NCBI GenBank assembly: GCA_018267215.1
Contig: JAFDYX010000033.1
Location: 1-64,000 of the forward strand
Length of the DNA stretch: 64,000 nt
Direction: 5' to 3'
Source of the DNA: Bacteroidota bacterium
GTDB lineage: Bacteria > Bacteroidota > Bacteroidia > Cytophagales > Cyclobacteriaceae
Part shown: piece by piece, positions 27,419-36,757 of the stretch
How the letters are laid out: every line of letters begins with the position of its first letter
Numbering within the stretch: position 1 is the stretch's first letter
Notes under the pieces: model-generated
Databases searched by the model: none
Seen by the model: the letters and a program-made list of their open reading frames with translations, nothing else
Told to the model about the DNA's origin: nothing
Program-made: the position numbers and the translations under genes

Positions 27419-28234
27419 TTAAAATCCTATCTCATCTTTGGGGCCTATATAACCAACATAAACTTTATGAGTTGTTGGTTCAGGAAAGTAGTAGAGTCTA
27501 AATGGCTCATTACCGAAATACCATTTAATGTGAAGACTAAACACTCTATTACCGATAACAGGGCAATTGAATGTTCTTAAATTAAGAGTTTTTGCAATTC
27601 TGGTTGGCGTATCCGGTGAATTGTCTAGTCCAAGGTTTTGATAGATGAAATTCCCAGATTGCCATGTTCCCGTGAAAACATTCAATCTGTTTAATTTTGA
27701 ATTTATTAGCGTGAACCTCGGATCATTGACTGACAAGTGTGATATTTGATCCCACACGTGATTGCAGAACACCAAATTTGGAAATAATGAAGTTCGAGAA
27801 TTCCAATAAGCTTGAATAGAGGCAAATGCATTTTGAGTTGCACAGTTATTTTTGAATAACCTAAAGCTATTTGCTCCTGTAACTTGTCTATTTGCAGGTA
27901 TTGCTGTGTTTATAAAATTGAAACCCGCGAACCCATTACAATCCACATTATAGATAGTGTCAAAATCGATCTCATTAGGTATGTCGAAAGGAATTGGAGT
28001 AAAGGAGTTAAATAACTTTACACTAAGTCCAATATATTCATTTGTAAGTTTTCCAGGAAGTTCATAAAAAAAACCGTGAGCAGAATTTTGCATCCAAAAA
28101 TCCTCATATCTCAAAAGAACGTCTGCCTGACTATCTGTTTCTGTAACAACTTCATTTAATGACTTTATACCCCGTTCAAAATCATCTAAAGTAGCAGTGT
28201 TCAGTGCATCCTTAAATAAATAGAAGTTGTTCAT
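27419..28234 (-). CDS. Unknown protein, third gene of the cassette inside the restriction operon
   Basis: The 271-residue protein is not recognised. It begins NNFYLFKDALNTATLDDFER and has a central aromatic-rich part (ANSFRLFKNNCATQNAFASI). The C-terminus is strand-rich (FSLHIKWYFGNEPFRLYYF, then KVYVGYIGPKDE). No signal peptide or membrane helix is present, so it is cytoplasmic. Its ATG overlaps the stop of the DUF3696 ATPase by four bases, which argues for joint function, perhaps as the effector of that cassette; this is inference. Confidence 0.7.
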   Translation of the reverse strand: MNNFYLFKDALNTATLDDFERGIKSLNEVVTETDSQADVLLRYEDFWMQNSAHGFFYELPGKLTNEYIGLSVKLFNSFTPIPFDIPNEIDFDTIYNVDCNGFAGFNFINTAIPANRQVTGANSFRLFKNNCATQNAFASIQAYWNSRTSLFPNLVFCNHVWDQISHLSVNDPRFTLINSKLNRLNVFTGTWQSGNFIYQNLGLDNSPDTPTRIAKTLNLRTFNCPVIGNRVFSLHIKWYFGNEPFRLYYFPEPTTHKVYVGYIGPKDEIGF

Positions 28235-29364
28235 CCTTTCCTAAGATTAAAAAGCTCGGCAAAATCAACTTGGGTTTGGTCGAAAAATCCTTTCGGCCAT
28301 GCTGATAGTTCTCCCTTAGTAGTGATAGATATTGGCTGAACATCAGGTTGAATATTATTTTCTTTGTGGCTAAAATAATTTATTGTAACGCCATCATTCT
28401 GAATCGCCTTATTCGCGACACTAATTTGCACCCCATTCAACAAATGGTCACTATGGGTTTCGATGACAACATTTACTCCAGAATTTGCAACCATGGCTAA
28501 AAATCTACCAACTTTCGACTGTGCAGATGGATGAAGATGAGCTTCGGGATTTTCAACGATAAAGAAACAACCTCGTTTTGCGATCAAGCCCGTTGCAATG
28601 ATTGGTAATATGTAACTTATTCCAAAACCTAGGTTTGTCGAGAGTGTTGGATCAGAAACTGTGAACTGATTCTCAATAAGGATTTGTGCTGTTAAAGTAT
28701 TTGGACTTGTCTCTACTCGAACTTTTACTCCTTTCATTATGAAATCAAGCCAATGATTCACTTGATCAATAAGATAATTTGATTGAGTCCCATCAAATCT
28801 TCTTCCGTCTTCAACTTTGTAATATCCATTCTCAAGACCCAATAGTTGCGCAGTAGTTTCTCCCTGCCAACCAGCATTGGGGTAATCAAAAAAATGTAAT
28901 TGCTGGTTTACTCTAGGTCCAAATCTTTCCGCATTCAGATAATAAAATTCTTGCTTGAAAATTGGAAAATTTGAAGCTTCGGTTTTAGTTAGGGATTTTG
29001 GCGTTAAATACAACTTTGTATCTCTGTTATCCACTTCATAGGTAACCGTAATTTCTTCTTGCTCATTAAACAACCCGAGTGTAATCTCATTGACTTCGGC
29101 ATTTCTATTCAATACAAAACTGCTATTTCCAAGTGCTAAACAATATGCTCCATTTAATTGAACATTTAAGCCGTTGACTTTATTCAATCGATACTCTCCG
29201 TTTATCCATTCTCCGCAGTGCTCAATCGTCCTTCTAAAGTACAGTAATGCCTGAATGGTTGTGCTCTTTCCATTGCCATTTGCGCCAACCATTACTGTAA
29301 GTGCATTAATGTTTATATCGGCATCCACGAAACATTTGAATTGATTTATTTTAAGATGGTTCAT
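28231..29364 (-). CDS. AAA ATPase of the DUF3696 type
   Basis: The protein is SMC/RecF-like in outline: INQFKCFVDADININALTVM, Walker A GANGNGKSTT (about residue 27), a Walker B-like VENPEAHLHPSAQSK and the D-loop/switch segment VIETHSDHLL. The C-terminal tail (SAWPKGFFDQTQVDFAELF) is the DUF3696 signature. Such ATPases are found with nucleases or DUF262 proteins in phage-defence operons, where ATP binding senses invader DNA. Both gene borders are four-base overlaps (DUF262 upstream, unknown gene downstream), so the three form one translational unit. Confidence 0.85.
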   Translation of the reverse strand: MNHLKINQFKCFVDADININALTVMVGANGNGKSTTIQALLYFRRTIEHCGEWINGEYRLNKVNGLNVQLNGAYCLALGNSSFVLNRNAEVNEITLGLFNEQEEITVTYEVDNRDTKLYLTPKSLTKTEASNFPIFKQEFYYLNAERFGPRVNQQLHFFDYPNAGWQGETTAQLLGLENGYYKVEDGRRFDGTQSNYLIDQVNHWLDFIMKGVKVRVETSPNTLTAQILIENQFTVSDPTLSTNLGFGISYILPIIATGLIAKRGCFFIVENPEAHLHPSAQSKVGRFLAMVANSGVNVVIETHSDHLLNGVQISVANKAIQNDGVTINYFSHKENNIQPDVQPISITTKGELSAWPKGFFDQTQVDFAELFNLRKG

Positions 29365-30749
29365 TGTTTTAAATTTGCTTTAATTAATTCTTCCGCTGCC
29401 TTGAATGCCGCTTGAATATTTACTTTTGAGTTGGTACTATAAGTCAAAAACATGAATAACTCCTTTTCACTGGTAACCTTATTTGCCAACGGTAGCGCAA
29501 AAGATTCAAAAGCATTATGCGTCTGAATTGCTTTATTATTGAATTCACTTAGCAGCACAGCCCAACTAACAAATAAGGCCTTATTTATCAATTGTCTGTT
29601 TGCGTTTGAATTGATATGTTGTTCCATGCATTTCCTAAAGGAATATCTACCAAACAAGTGATATGCATTTTGCATCGCACTGTCAAAAAGTTTTGTATAA
29701 ACAGAATAGTCAAACTTTTTGTCCTTAGTTAAAGTCTCAGTGAGTGTATTCAGCTCTGACTCTATGCTCCCACTGTAATTATTTAAAGTTTTATCCACTG
29801 AATATTTTCGATAAAATAAAATAAAACGCAAAGCTAATTCTTGTGCCTCCATCCGAACATCCTTGATACTATACCCTGTGGCCTCTTTAAAACTTGGAAG
29901 GGTTGCCATTTCCTTCAGGGCCCTGCGCAGGTCATCGCTTGAAAGACAGTTCCTAATTTCTTGGGCGTTTAATGGCTGACCACCGGTATTTATTCTTCTG
30001 AAGATATCATATTTCAATTTGAATGGTGATGATGGGTCAATCACGTTTACAGTAATCTGTGTCATATTGAACCATCTGTAATATTTGGCATCAATGGCTT
30101 TCTTTGGGTCTTTATGTTCATATACTTTGTCCTTACATTTTTCACTTAGATATTCCAGGTTACGAAGTTTGAATTTGTTAGACATAAAATCTCGCACGGT
30201 ACTAAGTCTCTGCAGACCATCAACAACTGAAATTCTTCCTTCATCATCTTGTGCAAAGTAGAACATTGGCAGAGGAATTCTCATCAAAATAGATTCAATT
30301 AGCCGTGACTTCCTTTGGTTATCCCAAACAAGATTTCTTTGAAAATCTGGAGTAAGATTAATGTCTCCACTTTTTATCATGTCGTAAATCTGACGTAAAG
30401 AGAAGTTTTTTGTGTCAACCCTTATTTTATCCGGATCATATGGTGTCTCATCATCTTCTTCCTCTGTTTCTGTATTTTCCGATCCATATAACTGACTTGG
30501 GTTTTTTTGAACGAGAATTTCTTCTAATATGGATTTCAATTTCTCTATGTCTCCAGCAAACTCAACTGCTTTTTCCAATATTGTCAACTTATCATTTGCT
30601 AGTTGAAGTTTAAGTAGATTCCGGCCATCTGAAATTGAAGCCAAATCAAATATTACAACACCTTCGGCCGCTCTACTTTCATCAATGCTAATCCGCAGAA
30701 GTTGTTCTTCATTCTCGCTAATTTTAATACTGATATCCATGCTATCCAT
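29361..30749 (-). CDS. DUF262 (GmrS-like ParB/Srx fold) protein
   Basis: DUF262 hallmarks are present: YDMIKSGDINLTPDFQRNLV, the motif RKSRLIESILMRIPLP, then VVDGLQRLSTVRDF (the DGQQR-like catalytic motif, here DGLQR), and FRRINTGGQPLNAQEIRN. In GmrSD and related systems this fold acts as an NTP-dependent nuclease that restricts modified DNA. No HNH (DUF1524) domain follows, so any nuclease activity would depend on the DUF262 fold or on a partner. It opens the three-gene cassette, 29 bp after the hsdS stop. Confidence 0.88.
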   Translation of the reverse strand: MDSMDISIKISENEEQLLRISIDESRAAEGVVIFDLASISDGRNLLKLQLANDKLTILEKAVEFAGDIEKLKSILEEILVQKNPSQLYGSENTETEEEDDETPYDPDKIRVDTKNFSLRQIYDMIKSGDINLTPDFQRNLVWDNQRKSRLIESILMRIPLPMFYFAQDDEGRISVVDGLQRLSTVRDFMSNKFKLRNLEYLSEKCKDKVYEHKDPKKAIDAKYYRWFNMTQITVNVIDPSSPFKLKYDIFRRINTGGQPLNAQEIRNCLSSDDLRRALKEMATLPSFKEATGYSIKDVRMEAQELALRFILFYRKYSVDKTLNNYSGSIESELNTLTETLTKDKKFDYSVYTKLFDSAMQNAYHLFGRYSFRKCMEQHINSNANRQLINKALFVSWAVLLSEFNNKAIQTHNAFESFALPLANKVTSEKELFMFLTYSTNSKVNIQAAFKAAEELIKANLKQ

Positions 30750-30778
30750 ATATTTCTTTTTTGCAAAGTTAACTCAAT

Positions 30779-31879
30779 CTATTTAACCCTCACCTCCCCA
30801 CTCATCAACTTTGGCAGCAAAGTATCGCGCAGTTGCGTGAGGGTTTTGATTTGGGTTGTGTTTGATTTTATTTTTTGGAAAATAGGATCTACTTCATCAT
30901 CAAATTCTTCTATTAAAGAGTCTCCAGGATAACTAAACTCAAAATCTCTTAAATTTCCGAGTGTAATATATTCCTGTGTTGATCCAGTTGCATTTTCATG
31001 AATAAATTTCAGTCCTAATGGACTCTTGAGAAGCAGAAAAAGAAATTTTGCAAACCTAGGTTTCTGAGAACTTTTGAATAAACCTATATTCTTAATTGCA
31101 AATTCAGGTTCATTATTCACATAATGAATCAATCCTAAAGTACCAATCATCGAAAACAAAATATCGTCTTTATCAACCTTACTTCTTCTATTGACTTCTA
31201 TAAAATCCTGTCCAGAAATTCTGTAGGCAGTTTCAAAATCAATTCCTGTAGGTTTAAGATGCTTTGAGGTAATTAGATATTTCCCTTGATCCGTTTGTTT
31301 TGGTGAATCATGTGTTCCGTCTCTTACTTCAATAATTTGAGAAATTGTTTTCTCTTCCCAACTCTCCTCCGCTTCCTCCACAAACCACTGTCTGAAAAGT
31401 GTTTCGGCTAATTGCTCCAGGGTTTTGTTTTGGCGGTGTAGCAAATCGATTTTATCATCCAGACTGCTGAGTACTTCGGCTATAGCGGTTTGTTCATTAA
31501 ATTCCGGTATATTTACCACTTCAGTATGAACATCATTTCTGTTTATGCCCGGTACCGTACTCTTGTCATTGAATTTTTCAAAATCAAATGATTGAAGGAA
31601 ATAGTAAATGAATTTTGGATCGTTTCCTTTAAAATCAGTTACGTACAAAGTAGTGTTTAACGGCCAGTAAGGTTCATTTATATAAAACAGCTTTCCGATT
31701 GTTCCGTATCGACCGGTAACTACACCTGGAGGTTGCTTCATGAAACTCGAATGATAATCAGTGATGCCAGAGGAGCTCACTATTGGATAATTGCCTGATT
31801 TTCTCTCTGCGTTTGGCAAATCATAACCTCTTTTTAGGTTGATCACTTCTCCAAGTTTATATTCCTTCCACTCACTCAT
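30779..31879 (-). CDS. hsdS: Type I restriction enzyme, S (specificity) subunit
   Basis: Two target-recognition domains are visible: the first from [20 protein letters not shown], ending in FNEQTAIAEVLSSLDDKIDL; the second from SWEEKTISQIIEVRDGTHDS, ending in TLTQLRDTLLPKLMSGEVRV. Each is followed by a conserved helical spacer (DLLHRQNKTLEQLAETLFRQ). The length of 366 residues is slightly short for HsdS but contains both halves. It sets the DNA sequence recognised by the methylase and the restriction complex. Its ATG overlaps the DUF1016 stop by four bases. Confidence 0.92.
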   Translation of the reverse strand: MSEWKEYKLGEVINLKRGYDLPNAERKSGNYPIVSSSGITDYHSSFMKQPPGVVTGRYGTIGKLFYINEPYWPLNTTLYVTDFKGNDPKFIYYFLQSFDFEKFNDKSTVPGINRNDVHTEVVNIPEFNEQTAIAEVLSSLDDKIDLLHRQNKTLEQLAETLFRQWFVEEAEESWEEKTISQIIEVRDGTHDSPKQTDQGKYLITSKHLKPTGIDFETAYRISGQDFIEVNRRSKVDKDDILFSMIGTLGLIHYVNNEPEFAIKNIGLFKSSQKPRFAKFLFLLLKSPLGLKFIHENATGSTQEYITLGNLRDFEFSYPGDSLIEEFDDEVDPIFQKIKSNTTQIKTLTQLRDTLLPKLMSGEVRVK

Positions 31880-33498
31880 TTATTTCCATTTTTTGCTTTC
31901 TCCATGTGATTTACTCTTTGGTCTATATCTTCAATTAATTCGTCACACACCCGATCGCATATAAATTGTATATCAGCAGGAGTTAACATTTCACTATATA
32001 ATTTTCTCAAGAAGGGCTGGCCGTTGTTTCTATTCAGTAAGGCAAACCCATACCAATAAGGATGGGTAATCAGATATTCCAGCTGGATAGAAATGTCAAA
32101 GGTTTCTACCCCCGCTTGCTTTAAGCCGTTCAATCTATAAAAGAAATAGTGATTGTAGGTATTCCTTAAGTACTGCTCATCTTTCCATTGTTTGTTAACC
32201 TCTTCTAAACTTGATAAATTATTTTTTCCACTCCAATGATAATTGTAAGACATGAAATCGGAATGGAAGACCTCCAGCCGTTTAAGTAATTCGTTGAAGA
32301 GGGGGATTAACCCTTCATCGTGAATCTTGCAAAGTATCTCATAAGAAACAGGGGTTCTTACTACTTCTCCATTTAGATTAGCCAATTTTTGCTTCAAAGC
32401 CTCAAGTTTTTTCTGCGTGGGGCTTTTCAGTTCTTCATACTCTTTGTCGATCTCCGCCTCCAACTCTTCTACGGTTGGCATCTCACCTTTCAATTGCTTA
32501 GGAAGTGCTTGTGCCAACTGGTAGTCTGCAACACCTATCGGAGATTCAATTCCCTGCAAAGAATATCGAACCACAGTCTCATTAGGCGTTTTGCAAAGTA
32601 ATACCCCGATAGTGGGTTTGTCAGTCGGACCTTTTAATTGTTCGTTGATCGTATTGACATAAAAATTGAGCTTTCCTGCAAACTCTGGCTTGAAGTCGCC
32701 CACCTTTAACTCAAACACAACAAAGCAGTGCATGTTGTAGTTATAAAAGAGTAAGTCTAAAAAGAAATCATCTCCTTGTACTACCAGGTTCTTTTGGCGG
32801 CCTACATAAGCAAAGCCCTTGCCCAGTTCCAACATGAAATTTTTTAAATGATAAATAAGAGCATTTTCTAACTCACGCTCCTTCATTTCTTCGCCAAGTG
32901 TGAGGAAATCAAAAATGTAAGGGTTCTTAAATGTCTGCTGTGCCAGGTCTGATTGAACCTGGGGCAATGTTTCTTTAAAATTGGTAATTGCATTGCCTTG
33001 CCTTGAGAAGAGATTACTGTTTATCTGTTCCGTTAGTATATTTCTACTCCAACCGTTTTCAATACATTTCTGAATATAGAAATCCATTGCCTCCAATCTA
33101 TCGGTCTTATCCATTAACACCTGCAAGTGCCCCCATGGTAATTGGGCAGCAAGTTGCTGCCCAATTGAAACTGCCTGTACTTCATTGGATTGAAGTTGAG
33201 CAGCAAGCTGTTGCCCAAATTGAGGAAAGGTTTTCGCAAACAAACTCATGTATTTCAGATTCCTTGAGGATAGCCCTTTAAAATCCGGGAACTCTGATTT
33301 GAGGTCGACAGAAAGACGATCAATCACTTTTGCACCCCATCCTTCTTCATGCTGTAATTGAATGATTACTCTTCCTATCTCCCAATAGGTAAGAATTAAT
33401 TCCTTGTTGACAGCTAGAATTGCCCGTTGCCTAGCCGCCCGAATTTTATCCTTTAGATCTGAGATTATCTGAATATAGTTTTGCGGAAGAATACTCAT
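31876..33498 (-). CDS. DUF1016 / YhcG-type PD-(D/E)xK nuclease with long C-terminal extension
   Basis: The N-terminal DUF1016_N domain is clear ([20 protein letters not shown], then [15 protein letters not shown]). The C-terminal nuclease core is visible as [20 protein letters not shown] and [11 protein letters not shown], then [10 protein letters not shown]. YhcG proteins are usually about 350 residues; here about 200 extra residues (from [18 protein letters not shown] on) form a domain I do not recognise. GQQLAAQL occurs twice near residues 100-120, encoded by related DNA palindromes. Gene overlaps with hsdM and hsdS (four bases each) tie it to the restriction system, as seen for other YhcG genes inside type I loci. 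Confidence 0.88.
   Translation of the reverse strand: MSILPQNYIQIISDLKDKIRAARQRAILAVNKELILTYWEIGRVIIQLQHEEGWGAKVIDRLSVDLKSEFPDFKGLSSRNLKYMSLFAKTFPQFGQQLAAQLQSNEVQAVSIGQQLAAQLPWGHLQVLMDKTDRLEAMDFYIQKCIENGWSRNILTEQINSNLFSRQGNAITNFKETLPQVQSDLAQQTFKNPYIFDFLTLGEEMKERELENALIYHLKNFMLELGKGFAYVGRQKNLVVQGDDFFLDLLFYNYNMHCFVVFELKVGDFKPEFAGKLNFYVNTINEQLKGPTDKPTIGVLLCKTPNETVVRYSLQGIESPIGVADYQLAQALPKQLKGEMPTVEELEAEIDKEYEELKSPTQKKLEALKQKLANLNGEVVRTPVSYEILCKIHDEGLIPLFNELLKRLEVFHSDFMSYNYHWSGKNNLSSLEEVNKQWKDEQYLRNTYNHYFFYRLNGLKQAGVETFDISIQLEYLITHPYWYGFALLNRNNGQPFLRKLYSEMLTPADIQFICDRVCDELIEDIDQRVNHMEKAKNGNK
33140..33166. repeat. Perfect 13-base-arm palindrome inside the DUF1016 gene
   Basis: AATTGGGCAGCAA and TTGCTGCCCAATT flank a single G. 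It encodes IGQQLAAQL on the minus strand. A related imperfect palindrome at 33196-33218 encodes the other GQQLAAQL. Confidence 0.85.
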
Positions 33499-35057
33499 AT
33501 TTTCAAGCGCATGAGATTGTTAATAATAGCTTTGTTTAGGTTCTCTTCCTCTTTCATTTGCTTTTCCAATTCAGCTTTCAATGAACTAAACCGCTCAGCA
33601 AAATTGAAGTCATCTTCGTCATCGGGTAAACCAACATACCGCCCAGGGGTCACCACATAGTTGAGGGCTTTGACTTCCTCAATGGTGGCTACTTTGCAAA
33701 AGCCGGCTACATCCTGATAGAGATCTCCTTTCGCATCTTTCCATCGGTGGTATGTAGATGCTATTTTTATAATGTCATCATCACTCAGTTCTTTGGTCCT
33801 GCGATTTATTAGGAAACCTAAATTACGCGCATCAATAAAAAGTATTTTGCCTTTATGCTTTTGCTTGTTGCGGCTGAGGAACCACAGACACGCAGGTATC
33901 TGCGTATTAAGAAAGAGCTTTGCGGGCAAATTCACAATGCAATCGATCAGATCTTTTTCAACCAATGCTTTGCGTATCTCGCCTTCGCCTGTGGTGTTAG
34001 TGGTGAGTGATCCCTTGGAGAGCACAAAGCCTGCCTTCCCCGTGGGCGCAAGATGGTAGAGGAAGTGTTGTATCCAAGCATAGTTGGCATTGCCTGCGGG
34101 TGGAACACCGTACATCCAGCGCGCATCTTTTTGCAAAAGGTCTCCGCTCCAATCGCTGTCGTTAAAGGGTGGGTTGGCAATAATGAAGTCAGCCTTCAGG
34201 TCTTTGTGTGCATCGTTGAGAAAGCTGCCTTCGTTGTTCCACTTCACGTTGCTGCTATCAATACCGCGGATGGCAAGATTCATCCGCGCCAGTCGCCATG
34301 TGGTTTGGTTGCTCTCCTGCCCATAGATGGAAATGTGATCGGCAGGATTGAGCGAAAGTTTCTTGCCATTGGATTTTTTGTAGTGATCCTGGTGGCTCTT
34401 GATAAATTTTTCACTCTGCACAAACATACCTCCACTGCCGCAGCATGGATCGAACACGCGGCCTTCGTAAGGCTCCAGCATTTCCACCAATAATTTTACC
34501 ACACTGCCCGGAGTGTAGAACTGTCCGCCCTTCTTGCCTTCGGCCAATGCAAACTCACCAAGGAAATATTCAAACACACGGCCGAGCAAATCTTTGCTCT
34601 GTGCTTCCTTCGTGCCGAGCACAGAAGTGCTGATCAAATCAATGAGTCCGCCCAGGCTTGCCTTGTCGAGTTTCTCTTGTGCATACACTTTGGGCAACAC
34701 GCCTTTCAAACTTTGTGGGTTGTCGCGCTCAATGGCGTCCATCGCATCGTCAATGTCTTTTCCGATGCTGGGAAGTTTCGCGCGGCCTTGCAAGTATGCC
34801 CAACGCGCAGTAGGCGGCACGTAAAAAACTTTTTCGGCTATGTATTCATTTTTGTCTTCGGGGTCAGCACCTTCACTTTTCTCTGCTGTCAGTTTTTGAA
34901 ACTGTTCTTCGAAGGCATCGGAAATGTATTTTAGGAAGATAAGTCCGAGTGCCACGTGCTTATACTCGGCTGCGTCCATGTTCTTGCGCAGCTTGTCGGA
35001 TGCCTTCCACAGTTTCTTTTCGAGGGGTTCTTCTTGTTCGGGTTTCTGTTTCGCCAT
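33495..35057 (-). CDS. hsdM: Type I restriction-modification methyltransferase, M subunit
   Basis: The N-terminal HsdM helical domain ([20 protein letters not shown]) is followed by an N6-adenine methylase core. The SAM-binding motif I is [13 protein letters not shown] and catalytic motif IV is NPPFNDSDW. The length of 520 residues is standard. The protein methylates adenine in the sequence chosen by HsdS and protects host DNA. It is the first gene of the operon; a TATCTTTA sequence shortly before its ATG resembles a -7 element. Confidence 0.95.
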   Translation of the reverse strand: MAKQKPEQEEPLEKKLWKASDKLRKNMDAAEYKHVALGLIFLKYISDAFEEQFQKLTAEKSEGADPEDKNEYIAEKVFYVPPTARWAYLQGRAKLPSIGKDIDDAMDAIERDNPQSLKGVLPKVYAQEKLDKASLGGLIDLISTSVLGTKEAQSKDLLGRVFEYFLGEFALAEGKKGGQFYTPGSVVKLLVEMLEPYEGRVFDPCCGSGGMFVQSEKFIKSHQDHYKKSNGKKLSLNPADHISIYGQESNQTTWRLARMNLAIRGIDSSNVKWNNEGSFLNDAHKDLKADFIIANPPFNDSDWSGDLLQKDARWMYGVPPAGNANYAWIQHFLYHLAPTGKAGFVLSKGSLTTNTTGEGEIRKALVEKDLIDCIVNLPAKLFLNTQIPACLWFLSRNKQKHKGKILFIDARNLGFLINRRTKELSDDDIIKIASTYHRWKDAKGDLYQDVAGFCKVATIEEVKALNYVVTPGRYVGLPDDEDDFNFAERFSSLKAELEKQMKEEENLNKAIINNLMRLKI

Positions 35058-35115
35058 TCTTTGAATTCGGAAACATTAAAGATAAAAAGTTTTGGCGAAG
35101 GGGAAAATTCGGGTT

Positions 35116-36267
35116 TTAATTGATGCTTTTTTCCAAATCCAGTATGATTTGATCCAATTTTTGCTGTGTTATCTCTGCGGATTTATGCATTCTTTCTCGC
35201 CTTAGATCCTCCATTCTCTTATTCAAAAAGTTCATGAACACATCCGAGTAATTCTTTGGATAATCTGAATTAATCGAGATGCTTATTTTGGAGGAATTAT
35301 ATTTAAAATAGGTATCTATCTGAGGTGCTAATAATTCAAATAACCGACCGTCTTTAGTTACAAAAATAGGACGCACCTTACCACCAATCATGCTCGACAA
35401 TTGATCCCTATTGCAACTTACCCTGGCATGGAATAAATCCCAGGCAGTGCCCCAGCAAACTTTGAGACATTTCTCTTTCGAGCTACCCAGCTTCAACATA
35501 GAGCGAAAATTGGGGTCTCCACCAAAAATATTTAACGCCAATCTGTATTCTATACCAAGCAGAATATCTAAATCATTCACCATCCAATTTACAAAAGCCT
35601 CAATATTTCTCTCCGCAGATTCCCGACTCAATCCTGTTAAAGAAATTTGATATATCTTCAGTAACGCAGCATAATGGATTTTTATCCGTTCATTAATTAT
35701 GATTGCAATAGATGTCTGTTCAATTTTTGGCTGAGTTAGTACCTTGTAATTCACACCAAAATCGTATTGAAATTTTTTCAACAACTTAACTGGATATTCA
35801 AATGCAAAATCAATTTTGTTTTTATAATCGAACAGTTTGTCCGGCTTCAGCACCAATGTTGCTCGGTCATAGCAGGATTCGATTAATGCGAAAATTGGAG
35901 TCCAATCAATTTTATTTTTCTGCACGTACTCTATCAAATTAAAAATCTTGATTTTATCAGCCCCGGATGATTGCCCATCTCTTACTAAACTGACTATATC
36001 CAGGCAGACGGAACTATCCAGCACAAACAAAATTCTTTCTCCCGCTTCAGTGATTTGAGATAGCTCAGACTGATCTGGCAACTCTGATTTCCCGAAATCC
36101 GAAATAAAATGAAAGTGCTTTTTATCCTGCATCAAGTAGCTAATGTTTAAACCAAATATATTAACATAAAGGCCCAACCAAACACGAGTTGACCCAGAAT
36201 TTCTCGGACACTTTACCGAGGAAAAGGACTGGTCACTTTGCGCGGAATTTCCACCTTCTCTAATCAC
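35116..36267 (-). CDS. PIN-like protein coupled to HigA-type antitoxin
   Basis: The C-terminal half has acidic motifs in the order expected of a PIN-like nuclease: ILFVLDSSVCLDIV, an acidic central stretch, AWDLFHARVSC and FVTKDGRLFELL. The match is loose and no family is certain. I place the start at GTG 36267, which overlaps the HigA stop as GTGA; an ATG at 36327 would overlap HigA by 64 bases. Tight coupling to a HigA-like protein suggests a toxin or effector controlled by that antitoxin; this is inferred. Confidence 0.5.
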   Translation of the reverse strand: MIREGGNSAQSDQSFSSVKCPRNSGSTRVWLGLYVNIFGLNISYLMQDKKHFHFISDFGKSELPDQSELSQITEAGERILFVLDSSVCLDIVSLVRDGQSSGADKIKIFNLIEYVQKNKIDWTPIFALIESCYDRATLVLKPDKLFDYKNKIDFAFEYPVKLLKKFQYDFGVNYKVLTQPKIEQTSIAIIINERIKIHYAALLKIYQISLTGLSRESAERNIEAFVNWMVNDLDILLGIEYRLALNIFGGDPNFRSMLKLGSSKEKCLKVCWGTAWDLFHARVSCNRDQLSSMIGGKVRPIFVTKDGRLFELLAPQIDTYFKYNSSKISISINSDYPKNYSDVFMNFLNKRMEDLRRERMHKSAEITQQKLDQIILDLEKSIN

Positions 36268-36536
36268 ACATACTTTTCCTTTTCCATTATCTTCCATAGG
36301 TCGTGACTTGCCTGAATATTCATCCAATACTGAGGCGAAGTGTTGAATGCCCTAGATAATTTCACAGCCATTGAAGGGGATAGGCTGGCTCTGCCGTTAA
36401 CAATGGCAGATAAGTTCGGTCGAGTTAAAAGCAATTTTGTTGCAGCTTCTGAAACCGAGAGTCCAAGCGGCCCAAAATAGTATTCAGAAAGTATCTCTCC
36501 CGCATGTGGCGGACTATGTTGAATGAGTCTTTTCAT
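36264..36536 (-). CDS. higA: HigA-family antitoxin (XRE helix-turn-helix)
   Basis: The sequence HSPPHAGEILSEYYFGPLGL, then SVSEAATKLLLTRPNLSAIV and NGRASLSPSMAVKLSRAF, then TSPQYWMNIQASHDL, is the characteristic HigA layout: an XRE DNA-binding domain and a short C-terminal tail. HigA neutralises HigB and represses its own operon. Here the upstream HigB is only a remnant, and the downstream partner is a PIN-like protein, so the antitoxin may have been re-paired. The remnant's stop lies inside the first codons of higA, the usual higBA overlap. Confidence 0.9.
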   Translation of the reverse strand: MKRLIQHSPPHAGEILSEYYFGPLGLSVSEAATKLLLTRPNLSAIVNGRASLSPSMAVKLSRAFNTSPQYWMNIQASHDLWKIMEKEKYV

Positions 36537-36648
36537 AATTTTTATGTGTATCCAGATATTCTAAGTTGCTTGCTATGCCATTCGAAAAAACGAATATTAA
36601 ACGATAATTTCCAGAAACATCAATCGACCTATAACCTACATAAAATCG
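36514..36648 (-). pseudogene. C-terminal remnant of a HigB toxin
   Basis: The frame reads RFYVGYRSIDVSGNYRLIFV, then FSNGIASNLEYLDTHKNYEK, and stops at 36514 inside the start of higA. The GNYRLIFVF and EYLDTH signature fits the C-terminal half of HigB/RelE-type mRNA interferases. No N-terminal half or start codon is present upstream; instead another gene fragment abuts, so the toxin is truncated. Confidence 0.65.
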
Positions 36649-36740
36649 CCCACCTGCACCAAAACAGAATCCCTCATTTTCTAGCTGCTACCCGATGCGC
36701 CAGCTCATAGAACTCACTATGCACATCACCAATGAATATT
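36640..36740 (-). pseudogene. Frameshifted N-terminal remnant of a metallophosphoesterase
   Basis: One frame reads IFIGDVHSEFYELAHRVAAR, matching the GDVH metal motif of calcineurin-like phosphoesterases. After a short A run it continues in another frame as MRDSVLVQVGDF, the second metal motif. The remnant ends at the junction with the HigB fragment. No ATG opens the frame. Confidence 0.55.
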
Positions 36741-36757
36741 AACAGCTATTGAAAATT

